A stretch of DNA of 29,064 bases. Source: an uncultured Mollicutes bacterium. Lineage in GTDB: Bacteria > Bacillota_I > Bacilli_A > RF39 > UBA660. Where the stretch lies: NCBI GenBank assembly GCA_900543055.1, contig UQQI01000016.1, positions 1 to 29,064 on the forward strand, written 5' to 3'. A program made the position numbers and the translations under genes. The notes under the pieces are model-generated. The model worked only from the letters and a program-made list of their open reading frames with translations. It made no database searches and was not told the DNA's origin. Each line of letters begins with the position of its first letter. Position 1 is the first letter of the stretch. Shown one piece after another: positions 7,676 through 15,292 of the stretch.

Positions 7676-9529
7676 ATGTCAAAAATTATAGGTATAGATT
7701 TAGGAACAACAAACTCATGTGCAGCTGTATTAGAAGCAGGAGCACCAAAAGTTATTCCAAACCCAGAAGGATCAAGAACAACTCCTTCTGTAGTAGCATT
7801 TAAAAAAGGAGAAAGAATTGTTGGTGAATCAGCAAAACGTCAAGCATTAACTAACCCAAATACAGTAAGCTCAATCAAAAGAAAAATGGGTACAAATGAA
7901 AAGACAAAACTAGAAGGAAAAGATTATACACCAGAAGAAATTTCAGCAATGATTTTATCATACATTAAAGATTATTGTGAAAGTTATTTAGGAGAAAAAG
8001 TTGACAAAGCTGTAATTACAGTACCAGCATATTTCTCAGACTCACAAAGACAAGCAACTAAGAATGCAGGTAAAATTGCAGGACTTGAAGTAGAAAGAAT
8101 TATTAATGAACCAACAGCGGCAGCATTATCTTATGGTCTTGAAAAAGATGAAGGACAAACAATCTTAGTATACGACTTAGGTGGAGGTACTTTCGATGTA
8201 TCAATCCTTGAATTAGGTGATGGTGTATTTGAAGTTAAATCAACAAATGGTAATAACCACTTAGGTGGAGATGACTTTGACCAAAGAATTATTGATTATT
8301 TAGTCAAAGAATTCAAGAAAGAAAATGATATTGATTTAAGTGAAGATAAGATGGCAATGCAACGTCTAAAAGAAGTTGCTGAGAAAGCTAAAAAAGACTT
8401 GTCAGGAATGGTATCTACTCAAATTTCAGCACCATTTATTGCGAAAGGTGAAGACGGAGAACCTCTACATTTAGATATGACATTAACAAGAGCTAAATTT
8501 GAAGATTTAATTAGTGATTTAGTTGAATCAACATTAGAGCCAGTTCATAAAGCATTGAAAGATGCAAAAATGACTAAGAAAGATATCGACAAAGTAATTT
8601 TAGTAGGTGGATCTACTCGTGTACCAATGGTATATGACTTAATTACTAAAGAATTAGGAAAAGAACCATCACGTGAAGTAAACCCTGATGAAGTAGTAGC
8701 AATGGGTGCTGCAATTCAAGGTGGTGTTTTAACTGGTGATGTTAATGATATCGTATTACTTGATGTTACACCATTATCATTAGGACTTGAAACATTAGGT
8801 GGAGTAATGACAACATTAATTCCAAGAAATACAACAATTCCAACATCTAAGTCAGAAGTATTCTCAACTGCAGCAGATAATCAACCAGCAGTAGATATTC
8901 ATGTATTACAAGGTGAAAGACCAATGGCTAATGATAACAAAACATTAGGAAGATTCCAATTAACAAATATTCCACCAGCACCAAGAGGAGTACCTCAAAT
9001 CGAAGTTAAATTTGATATTGATGCTAACGGTATTGTAAACGTAACTGCAAAAGATCTTGGAACTAACAAGGAACAATCAATTACAATTACATCATCAACT
9101 AACTTAAGTGACGAAGAAATTGAAAAGATGAGAAAAGAAGCAGAAGAAAATAAAGAAGCTGATGAAAAACGTAAAGAAGAAGCAGAAGTTAAAAATGAAG
9201 CTGAACAAATGGTTTTCCAAACAGAAAAAGCAATTAAAGATTTAGGAGACAAAGCTGATAAGAAAGAAGTAGAAGAAGCAGAAGACTTAATCAAAGACTT
9301 AAAGAAAGCTCTTGAAAAAGATGACATTGATGAAATAAAAGAGCAAAAAGAAAAATTACAAGAAAAAGCAATGGCTCTAGCAACAAAAGTTTATGAAGAA
9401 GCAGCAAAATCTCGTCAAACTGCAGAAAATGATTCAACAGAAAAAGAAGAAAAGAAAGACAAGAAGAAAGATAAAAAGAAAAAATCATCAGATGACGATG
9501 TTGAAGAAGCAGACATTGAAGAAGAATAA
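7676..9529 (+). CDS. dnaK: Chaperone protein DnaK (Hsp70)
   Basis: DnaK binds and releases unfolded peptides in an ATP-driven cycle with DnaJ and GrpE. The 617-residue protein has the ATPase phosphate-1 loop IIGIDLGTTNSC (4-15), NEPTAAALSYGL, the phosphate-2 loop DLGGGTFDVS, the linker region VLLDVTPLSLGLETLGG, and a lidded substrate domain. The C-terminal 50 residues are a low-complexity E/K/D tail (DKKKDKKKK, EEADIEEE). Length is typical for Bacillota, which lack one ATPase insertion. Ribosome site AAGGAG is at 7661-7666. Confidence 0.98.
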   Translation: MSKIIGIDLGTTNSCAAVLEAGAPKVIPNPEGSRTTPSVVAFKKGERIVGESAKRQALTNPNTVSSIKRKMGTNEKTKLEGKDYTPEEISAMILSYIKDYCESYLGEKVDKAVITVPAYFSDSQRQATKNAGKIAGLEVERIINEPTAAALSYGLEKDEGQTILVYDLGGGTFDVSILELGDGVFEVKSTNGNNHLGGDDFDQRIIDYLVKEFKKENDIDLSEDKMAMQRLKEVAEKAKKDLSGMVSTQISAPFIAKGEDGEPLHLDMTLTRAKFEDLISDLVESTLEPVHKALKDAKMTKKDIDKVILVGGSTRVPMVYDLITKELGKEPSREVNPDEVVAMGAAIQGGVLTGDVNDIVLLDVTPLSLGLETLGGVMTTLIPRNTTIPTSKSEVFSTAADNQPAVDIHVLQGERPMANDNKTLGRFQLTNIPPAPRGVPQIEVKFDIDANGIVNVTAKDLGTNKEQSITITSSTNLSDEEIEKMRKEAEENKEADEKRKEEAEVKNEAEQMVFQTEKAIKDLGDKADKKEVEEAEDLIKDLKKALEKDDIDEIKEQKEKLQEKAMALATKVYEEAAKSRQTAENDSTEKEEKKDKKKDKKKKSSDDDVEEADIEEE

Positions 9530-9537
9530 TAAGTAAA

Positions 9538-9570
9538 TTAGAAGTTCTAGAAATTAGAACTTCTAACTTT
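9538..9570 (+). terminator. Intercistronic hairpin between dnaK and dnaJ
   Basis: A perfect 12-bp stem (9538-9549 with 9555-9566), loop GAAAT, followed by only a short CTTTTATT tail. It is likely a partial terminator or mRNA-stabilising hairpin that lets less dnaJ than dnaK be made. Confidence 0.7.
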
Positions 9571-9592
9571 TATTGAAAAGGAAGTGGATTAA

Positions 9593-10753
9593 ATGGCTGA
9601 AAAAAGAGATTATTATGAAGTATTAGGTGTATCTAAAACAGCCTCTGAACAAGAAATAAAAAGTGCTTTTAGAAAAAAAGCAAAAGAGTTCCACCCAGAT
9701 TTAAATAAAGACGATCCAAATGCTGCTGAAAAATTTAAGGAAGCTCAAGAAGCATACTCTGTGCTATCTGATGAAAGTAAAAGAAAAATGTATGATCAAT
9801 ATGGTCATGCAGGAGTAGGAAACGGTGGTCCAGGAGCAGGAGGATTCGGAGGATATTCTAATTTTGATGGAGCCGGTTTTGATTTTGGAGATATATTCGA
9901 TTCTATATTTGGTGGTTCAGCAAGTGGTTTTGGTGGATTCTCAAACTTTGGAAGTGGAAGTTCAAGACAAAATTCACGAGCAACTCGTGGTAGTGACATA
10001 CTAATGCGAATGAACCTTACATTTGACGAAGCAATTTATGGATGTGAGAAAAAGTTTAATTTAGATGTAGTAGAAGATTGTGAAGAGTGTCATGGTCATG
10101 GTGGTTTTGACAGAGAAGAATGTAAAACATGTCATGGACAAGGAACAATCACAACACAACAAAACACAATCCTTGGTTCATTCATGTCAAGAACAACATG
10201 TCCAGATTGTAATGGAATAGGTCGTACCTATAAAAGAAAATGTTCTGAATGTAATGGTAAAGGAAAAATTAAGAAAAATAAAAAACTTACAATTAATATT
10301 TCAGAAGGAATTAATACAGGAGATAGACAAAGAGTATCCGGAAAAGGAAATCCAGGTACAAATGGTGGAGAAAACGGAGATTTATATATTGAATTCGTCG
10401 TATCAGACCATGACTATTTTGTAAGAGATAATGATGATATCTATCTTGAGGTACCATTAACATTAACAGAGGCTGTGCTTGGTTGTAAAAAAGAAATACC
10501 TACATTATATGGTAATGTAAAATTAAATATTTCTGCAGGTACAAATAGTGGTGACAAACAACGCATTAAAGGAAAAGGTGTAAATAACTCATATAGAAGA
10601 CATAAAGGAGATATGTATGTAGTATTCAAAGTATATACACCAAAACGTTTATCTAGAGAACAAAAACAACTAATTCAAAAGCTTTCAGAAACAAATATGG
10701 AAACAGATGAAATCAAAAGATTTAATAAATTTACAAGAGACAATGATGATTAA
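9593..10753 (+). CDS. dnaJ: Chaperone protein DnaJ (type I Hsp40)
   Basis: DnaJ delivers unfolded proteins to DnaK and stimulates its ATPase. The 386-residue protein contains a J domain with HPD at 34-36 and a G/F-rich stretch over about 74-125. Four CxxCxGxG zinc motifs start at C164, C178, C204 and C218, and two C-terminal beta domains follow (DRQRVSGKGNPGTNGG and DKQRIKGKGVNNS). All catalytic features are present. AAAGGAAG sits about nine bases upstream of the ATG. The 3' end forms the 5' arm of its own terminator. Confidence 0.98.
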   Translation: MAEKRDYYEVLGVSKTASEQEIKSAFRKKAKEFHPDLNKDDPNAAEKFKEAQEAYSVLSDESKRKMYDQYGHAGVGNGGPGAGGFGGYSNFDGAGFDFGDIFDSIFGGSASGFGGFSNFGSGSSRQNSRATRGSDILMRMNLTFDEAIYGCEKKFNLDVVEDCEECHGHGGFDREECKTCHGQGTITTQQNTILGSFMSRTTCPDCNGIGRTYKRKCSECNGKGKIKKNKKLTINISEGINTGDRQRVSGKGNPGTNGGENGDLYIEFVVSDHDYFVRDNDDIYLEVPLTLTEAVLGCKKEIPTLYGNVKLNISAGTNSGDKQRIKGKGVNNSYRRHKGDMYVVFKVYTPKRLSREQKQLIQKLSETNMETDEIKRFNKFTRDNDD

Positions 10754-10769
10754 AATTGTCTCTTTTTTG
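10736..10769 (+). terminator. Rho-independent terminator of the hrcA-dnaJ operon
   Basis: AGAGACAAT (10736-10744) pairs with ATTGTCTCT (10755-10763) and is followed by a T run. The dnaJ stop codon is in the loop, so the last codons of the gene are part of the terminator. Confidence 0.9.
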
Positions 10770-10801
10770 TTGCAAATGCAACATGTAAATAAATGAATAA
10801 A

Positions 10802-10810
10802 TGATATACT
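10802..10810 (+). promoter_or_regulatory. Extended -10 promoter for thyA
   Basis: TGATATACT lies 20 bases before the thyA ATG, with ribosome site AAGGTGA at 10819-10825. A small dyad GTTGCA-AA-TGCAAC at 10769-10782 lies about 20 bases upstream of the -10 box and could bind a regulator. No good -35 is seen. Confidence 0.5.
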
Positions 10811-10830
10811 TAAATTGGAAGGTGAAGTAA

Positions 10831-12039
10831 ATGAAAAAATTTAATCTAGATAGACTTAACGCAAAAATGATTAAATTAGGAGAAAGTCCAATTAAATTAA
10901 AAAGGACAACATATAGAGGTCCAATAATAAAAAATGGAATGTTAAAAGGAAAAGATGGAAGTGAAGTAGGTACAAAAGGAGATATGTATCACAAAGTAAT
11001 ATTAGATAGAATATTACAAGAAGGAACACTAGATCACAATCCAAGACCACACTATGAAGATTTTTACGAAAAAGCAACATATGATAAAGAAAAAAATATA
11101 GTTATAACAAATGATAAAAAGAAAATAGAATTATCAAAAAATCAACAAGTCCATGAAAAAGAAAAAGGAATAGAGGTATGGACTCCAGCACATACAATAA
11201 GTGTAAATGATGGAATAGAATGTACTTATGACCTATCAAAAGGAGAAAGTCCGATGATTACACTCCGTCCAATTGCAACAAAAGCCTCAACTGCAGAAAT
11301 TTTATGGATTTACCAAGTTGAAAGCAATGATTTAGTAGTATTTGATGAAATGCTTGGAAAACGTACATGGGATGATAATAAACCATTAGAAGAAAACAAA
11401 GTAAATAACTGGTGGATGGACTGGGCTGTAAAAGATAAAGATGGCAACTACGTATTAAATAAAGATGGCCATTATACAATAGAAAACTGCTATGGAGGAA
11501 CAACTGCACCTAGACATATGATATATAAAGAAGTAATAGAACCACTAAAGAAAATAAAACAAGACAAATCAGGAGACAGTAGAAGACTTATTACTTGCTT
11601 ATGGCAAATAGATGACTTTGAAAAACCGCACGGACTAAAACCATGTGCATTCTTAACAATTTGGAATGTAAGACACGATTGGGATGGAAAGGATTATCTT
11701 GATATGACAATGGTTCAAAGGTCCAGTGACTTTTGTACGGCAGGATGCATTAATCAAGTACAATATGCTGCTCTTCAGTTAATGGTTGCAAAAGCAACAG
11801 GATTTGAGCCAGGAAAATTCACATGGAAACCAGTAAATGTTCAAATATATGATAGACATATAGACCAAGCAATAGAATTGATGAATAGAGAGCCAGTAAA
11901 ATGTAAAGCAACTATGAAAGTAGATGAAAATATAGAAAACTTTGAAGACTTTGATAAAGATAGTATAGAGTTTGTTGATTATCCAAAACAATTAATCAAA
12001 GAAAAGAATCCACAATTAAAGTTTCCATTAGGAATTTAG
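10831..12039 (+). CDS. thyA: Divergent, extended thymidylate synthase (ThyA family)
   Basis: ThyA makes dTMP from dUMP with methylenetetrahydrofolate. This protein is 402 residues against about 260-320 usually. The extra length is mostly an N-terminal 140-residue region and a linker around 183-215. The core is recognisable: AEILWIYQVESN (155-166), SGDSRRLITCLWQ with paired Arg 251-252, GLKPC with catalytic Cys272, QRSSD (296-300), N308 in INQVQYAALQLM, and VQIYDRH (338-343). Deviations include Cys-Ala-Phe in place of the usual Cys-His-Ala after the catalytic cysteine, and CTAGCINQ in place of GLGVPFNI. folA follows nine bases later, giving the classic pair that makes dTMP and recycles dihydrofolate. 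A related pyrimidine hydroxymethylase activity is less likely but cannot be excluded. Confidence 0.85.
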   Translation: MKKFNLDRLNAKMIKLGESPIKLKRTTYRGPIIKNGMLKGKDGSEVGTKGDMYHKVILDRILQEGTLDHNPRPHYEDFYEKATYDKEKNIVITNDKKKIELSKNQQVHEKEKGIEVWTPAHTISVNDGIECTYDLSKGESPMITLRPIATKASTAEILWIYQVESNDLVVFDEMLGKRTWDDNKPLEENKVNNWWMDWAVKDKDGNYVLNKDGHYTIENCYGGTTAPRHMIYKEVIEPLKKIKQDKSGDSRRLITCLWQIDDFEKPHGLKPCAFLTIWNVRHDWDGKDYLDMTMVQRSSDFCTAGCINQVQYAALQLMVAKATGFEPGKFTWKPVNVQIYDRHIDQAIELMNREPVKCKATMKVDENIENFEDFDKDSIEFVDYPKQLIKEKNPQLKFPLGI

Positions 12040-12048
12040 GAGAAAAAT

Positions 12049-12546
12049 ATGAAAAATATTACAATGATAGCCGCAGTAGGTAAGAATTTAGAACTCGGTA
12101 AAGATAATGATTTAATTTGGCATTTCAAAGAAGATATGAAGTTTTTTAAAGAAAACACCATCAACAAACCAATTGTTATGGGAATGAAAACATTAGAGTC
12201 ACTTCCACACCTACTACCAAAAAGAACACACATCGTATTAACAAGACAAAATAAAAAATTAGATAATAGTATTATAATTGTGCATTCAGTAGATGAATTA
12301 TTAGACTATATAAAAAGATATGATGACGAGGTAATGATAATTGGAGGTGCAAGCGTATATAAAGAAATGCTTGAATATTCTGATAAATTAATATTAACAG
12401 AAATAGATGCAACACACGATGCAGATGTCTACTTTCCATCATTTAACAAAGAAGAATGGGATTCAAAAGTAGTAGGGGAACAAGAAGAAAATAATATCAA
12501 ATATAAACATTTAGTTTATACGAGAAAAAATAATAAAAATAACTGA
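12049..12546 (+). CDS. folA: Dihydrofolate reductase
   Basis: FolA reduces dihydrofolate with NADPH and so regenerates the cofactor oxidised by ThyA. The 165-residue protein shows ITMIAAVGKNLELGKDNDLIWHFKEDMKFFK (catalytic Asp in KEDM), the NADPH-binding PIVMGMKTLESLP, HIVLTR, and IIGGASVYKEML. MGMKT replaces the usual MGRKT. The ribosome site AGGAG overlaps the thyA stop codon, so the pair is one operon. An IS256 element is inserted directly after codon 165 and the stop. The 8-bp target duplication includes the TGA, so the protein is intact but its terminator is displaced. Confidence 0.95.
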   Translation: MKNITMIAAVGKNLELGKDNDLIWHFKEDMKFFKENTINKPIVMGMKTLESLPHLLPKRTHIVLTRQNKKLDNSIIIVHSVDELLDYIKRYDDEVMIIGGASVYKEMLEYSDKLILTEIDATHDADVYFPSFNKEEWDSKVVGEQEENNIKYKHLVYTRKNNKNN

Positions 12547-12548
12547 TA
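12541..12548. repeat. Target-site duplication of the IS256 element, left copy
   Basis: AACTGATA directly precedes the left inverted repeat and is repeated exactly at 13943-13950. Eight bases is the size expected for IS256-family insertion. It contains the folA stop codon. Confidence 0.95.
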
Positions 12549-12574
12549 GAGTCTGTAAATAAATCTGTGTAAAT
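12549..12574 (+). repeat. IS256 left inverted repeat
   Basis: 26 bp, inverted match (23/26) to 13917-13942. Its inner end lies at the expected -35 position of the transposase promoter. Confidence 0.93.
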
Positions 12575-12575
12575 A

Positions 12576-12618
12576 AAAAATCTTTCCATGATAAAATATA
12601 AGAAATGGAGAGATTTTT
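12576..12618 (+). promoter_or_regulatory. Insulating hairpin and promoter of the transposase
   Basis: A 14-bp stem (12576-12589 with 12605-12618, one G-U pair) has a 15-base loop. The extended -10 TGATAAAAT (12589-12597) lies in the loop, and the ribosome site GGAG (12607-12610) lies in the 3' arm. A transcript started from this promoter begins at about 12604 and lacks the 5' arm, so its ribosome site is free. A read-through transcript from thyA-folA would fold and hide it. This logic is known for other insertion sequences; here it is inferred from structure. Confidence 0.7.
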
Positions 12619-12621
12619 ATT

Positions 12622-13830
12622 ATGAAAGAAAATAACAAAGGAAAAGAAATATTGAAATTATTACAAGAAAAATATGAAATTAATACGGCACAAGATTTAT
12701 CAAGTGCCTTAAAAGATATGTTTAAAGGTGCATTACAAGAAATGATGAATGCAGAATTTGATTCATCAATGGGATACTCTAAATATGATAAAACAACTGA
12801 AAAAATAAATTATAGAAATGGGACTACTAAAAAGAATTTAAAAAGTGAATTTGGTTCTTTTGAATTTGAAACACCAAGAGATAGAAACGGAGAATTTGAA
12901 CCTAAAATAGTTCCGAAAAAAACAAGAGATATTTCTGGTATTGAAGATAAAATAATTTCTTTATATGCAAAGGGATTAACTACAAGAGATATAAATGAAC
13001 AAATACAAGAATTATATGGAATTGAAGTTTCAGCTACAATGGTAAGTAATATAACAGATCAAATAATACCAGAAATAAAAGAATGGCAAGAAAGACCTTT
13101 AGATGATGTTTATCCATTTATTTTTATAGATGCAGTACACTTTAGTGTAAGAGAAGATAACCATATAGTAAAAAAAGCAGCTTATGTAGTTTTAGGAATT
13201 AATTCAGAAGGATTTAAAGAGATATTAGGTATATGGATTGGAGAAAATGAATCAGCTAAATATTAGCTTGGTGTATTAAATGAATTAAAACAACGTGGAA
13301 TAAAAGATATACTGATAATATGTAGTGATAATTTAACAGGTATTAAAGAAGCAATAAATGCAGCTTTCCCAAATACTGTTCAGCAAAGATGCATTGTTCA
13401 TATGATAAGAAATTCAGTTAAATTTGTTAATTATAAAGATTTAAAATCATTTACAAATGATTTAAAGAAAATATACACTTCAGTTGATGAAGAAAAAGGA
13501 TATGAACAATTACAAGAGGTAAAAAACAAATGGTCTGATAAATATGCTTCTGCGTTTAAAACATGGGAAGAAAACTGGGATGCAATTTGTCCATTCTTCC
13601 AATTTTCAGAATCAATTAGAAAGATAATGTACACAACTAATACAATTGAATCTTTAAACAGACAATTTAGAAAATTTACCAAAACAAAATCAGTTTTTCC
13701 AACAGATATGTCTTTATTAAAATGTTTATATTTAGCTACTAAAAATATATCAAAAAAATGGGATCAAGCATATAGAAATTGGGGACCTATATTATCAGAA
13801 TTATCTATTATGTTTGATGGAAGAATTTAG
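12622..13830 (+). pseudogene. IS256-family transposase interrupted by an amber codon
   Basis: The mutator-type DDE transposase would be 402 residues. The frame runs from 12622 to a TAG at 13264-13266 and continues in the same frame without other stops to 13828-13830. The context is ESAKY-stop-LGVLNEL, where IS256 proteins have Trp, so a single TGG to TAG change explains it. Catalytic residues are present on both sides: Asp in FIDAVHF, Asp in CSDNLTG, and Glu in TNTIESLNRQFRK, with the C/H region QRCIVHMIRNS between. The first segment is 214 residues. A restart at the ATG at 13402 would lack both Asp residues. TAG ends several normal genes here, so recoding is unlikely. The copy is probably inactive on its own but could be moved in trans. 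Confidence 0.92.
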
Positions 13831-13870
13831 TTCTTTGAAAATTTAATATTGTATGTTATTATTTAAATAA

Positions 13871-13895
13871 CAAAAAAGGAACTATATAAAGTTCC
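13871..13895 (-). terminator. Leftward terminator inside the right end of the IS
   Basis: GGAACT (13878-13883) pairs with AGTTCC (13890-13895). On the minus strand it is followed by a run of six T. It would stop transcripts entering from rnhC before they run antisense through the transposase. Confidence 0.7.
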
Positions 13896-13916
13896 AAATT
13901 ATCGTGGTTAGATATC

Positions 13917-13942
13917 ATTTACACAGAATTTTTTACACACTC
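13917..13942 (-). repeat. IS256 right inverted repeat
   Basis: 26 bp, inverted match (23/26) to 12549-12574, directly followed by the second AACTGATA. Confidence 0.93.
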
Positions 13943-13950
13943 AACTGATA
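13943..13950. repeat. Target-site duplication of the IS256 element, right copy
   Basis: AACTGATA, identical to 12541-12548. It forms the first eight bases of the displaced folA terminator stem. Confidence 0.95.
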
Positions 13951-13983
13951 CATAGTTTATCCTATATATCAGTTTTATTTTTA
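13943..13983 (+). terminator. Displaced folA terminator, now beyond the IS
   Basis: 13943-13955 pairs with 13962-13974 over 13 positions with one mismatch, with a 6-base loop and then TTTTATTTTT. Before the insertion the 5' arm was the end of folA, and the T/A-rich flanks on both sides made it a two-way terminator between convergent folA and rnhC. The target duplication restored the arm on the right side. Confidence 0.85.
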
Positions 13984-14892
13984 ATAAATCATTGTATGTA
14001 AAATTCTTTCAGTATTTTTAAAATTAAGTTTAGCAATATCTTTTAATTTTTCTTCTCCATACTTTTCAACAACTTCTTCACCAATAGAATCTACATCCTT
14101 TCCAGCCCCCTTAGGAAGAGGAATGTGAATGCTATCACATAATTTATCAAACTCCTTCAAAAAAATATACCTACTAATAATAGAACCACAAGCAACAGCC
14201 ATATTTTTATCTTCAGCTTTAGTCATAAACGTAATATCTCTTTGAATAACTTTTTGATCCTTAATATAGTCATAATATCTAGCTTCTCTAGCAAACTCAT
14301 CTACAATAATATAATCATATTTAGGTCTAACCTCATTAACTAACTGATATAAAACACGATTGTGAAGTATTGCTTTAATCTTATTCATATTTATATCTTT
14401 AGTGTAATTTTCATTATATTCACGATTACTTAGAATAACGCTTTTATATTTAATCTTTTTAGCAATCTCCGGTGCGATTTTAAGTATTTTACTATCATCT
14501 ATCTTTTTAGAGTCCCCAACACCAAGCTTTTCTAAAAATGGAATATCTTCTTTAGAAACAAAAGTTGCAGTGACAACAATTGGTCCAAAATAGTCCCCTG
14601 TACCAACTTCATCTGAACCAACGGCACTACAATTATAGTATTTAGCATTTTCTTTTTTTCGTTCTGCTTGTTTTTCTTTAGTATTTTCTAAAGCAGTTCC
14701 CCACATTGCGGCATCAACATCAGCACTAACACCTTGAAACATAACTTTTCCTGATTCATACATAGTAATTACAGTATCTTCTTCTTGTGCTTGGAAAACA
14801 ACATAAGGTATTTTCTTATCACGAACTTTATCTTTATAATATTCAATCATTTTTTTCTTAATTTCATCATTTACTTTAATAACAACATTCAT
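13981..14892 (-). CDS. rnhC: Ribonuclease HIII
   Basis: RNase HIII cuts the RNA strand of RNA:DNA hybrids (R-loops, primers). The 303-residue protein has the N-terminal TBP-like substrate-binding domain (about 1-80, FQAQEEDTVITMYESGKVMFQG). The RNase H fold starts GSDEVGTGDYFGP (92-104), with D94 and E95 catalytic; the GTGD signature is the mark of HIII as against HII. A further Asp is D198 in YIIVDEF, and the C-terminal GAGKDVDSIGEE is typical. It follows the second mTERF-like gene by six bases, with no visible ribosome site and only A/T-rich sequence before the ATG. It converges on folA. Confidence 0.96.
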   Translation of the reverse strand: MNVVIKVNDEIKKKMIEYYKDKVRDKKIPYVVFQAQEEDTVITMYESGKVMFQGVSADVDAAMWGTALENTKEKQAERKKENAKYYNCSAVGSDEVGTGDYFGPIVVTATFVSKEDIPFLEKLGVGDSKKIDDSKILKIAPEIAKKIKYKSVILSNREYNENYTKDINMNKIKAILHNRVLYQLVNEVRPKYDYIIVDEFAREARYYDYIKDQKVIQRDITFMTKAEDKNMAVACGSIISRYIFLKEFDKLCDSIHIPLPKGAGKDVDSIGEEVVEKYGEEKLKDIAKLNFKNTERILHTMIY

Positions 14893-14898
14893 AATTTT

Positions 14899-15288
14899 TT
14901 ATATAATACTAAAAGAATTATAATTAAATAAATTAATTATTTCTTCCTTAGTAAGTCCCTCCTTTAATTTATTATCATATATACTTTTTATATCACTAGC
15001 ATCAAAACTTAAAATATATGGATTCATATCAAATAAAATATTTATATTAGTAATACCTATATTTTTTAAAGTATTAATTAATTCTTTTACATCACTAACT
15101 TTTCTAGAAAGATAAAAAGGATTACAAATAAATATATTTTTAATATGATTACTAAGACATCCACAATAACCCAAAACATCAATTAAAGTATAAATAACAC
15201 TATCGTCAACATTATTTATATCAGGATTAGAATCAATCATATTCTTAATCTCTTCTATTGAAAAGCCATATCTGATTAAAATATCCAT
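14899..15288 (-). CDS. Short mTERF-like repeat protein
   Basis: This 129-residue protein is made almost wholly of four copies of the same unit as its upstream neighbour. Glycine landmarks fall at 8, 43, 78 and 111. A proline follows 14 residues later in the first two units (P22, P57) and 12 residues later in the third (P90). Example unit: YGFSIEEIKNMIDSNPDI. That is the mTERF pattern L-G-F-S-x-E-E-I-x-x-(I/L)-x-x-x-P. No catalytic motif, signal or membrane segment is seen. Its ribosome site GAGGTGAT overlaps the TGA stop of the upstream gene, and the ATG follows four bases after that stop, so the two are translationally coupled. Function is unknown. Nucleic-acid binding is inferred from the fold family. 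Confidence 0.7.
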   Translation of the reverse strand: MDILIRYGFSIEEIKNMIDSNPDINNVDDSVIYTLIDVLGYCGCLSNHIKNIFICNPFYLSRKVSDVKELINTLKNIGITNINILFDMNPYILSFDASDIKSIYDNKLKEGLTKEEIINLFNYNSFSII

Positions 15289-15292
15289 CGTA

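Larger units (their letters stand above)
12549..13942 (+). mobile_element. Complete IS256-family insertion sequence, 1394 bp
   Basis: The element is bounded by 26-bp inverted repeats at 12549-12574 and 13917-13942 that match at 23 of 26 positions; both begin GAGT and end TCTGTGTAAAT when read inward. Perfect 8-bp direct repeats flank it. It contains one transposase gene with a premature amber codon, a promoter in a hairpin loop at the left end, and a terminator facing left near the right end. It inserted in the 5' arm of the folA terminator. Good repeat identity and a perfect duplication suggest a recent insertion, with the nonsense change later or already present in the source copy. Confidence 0.96.

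Noticed and set aside
8995..9488. Long antisense frames under dnaK and other genes (for example 6713-7129, 14899-15288 region opposite strand, 18552-19010)
   Set aside because: They are low-complexity shadows of A-rich coding strands, with Ser/Phe/Leu-rich translations, no ribosome sites and no family signals.
13402..13830. A separate 142-residue protein starting at 13402
   Set aside because: It is in the same frame as the upstream transposase part and continues it exactly; only the amber codon at 13264 separates them.
12622..13830. Recoding of TAG as an amino acid in this organism
   Set aside because: TAG ends hrcA, thyA, the surface protein gene and the transposase itself at plausible positions, so it is a normal stop.
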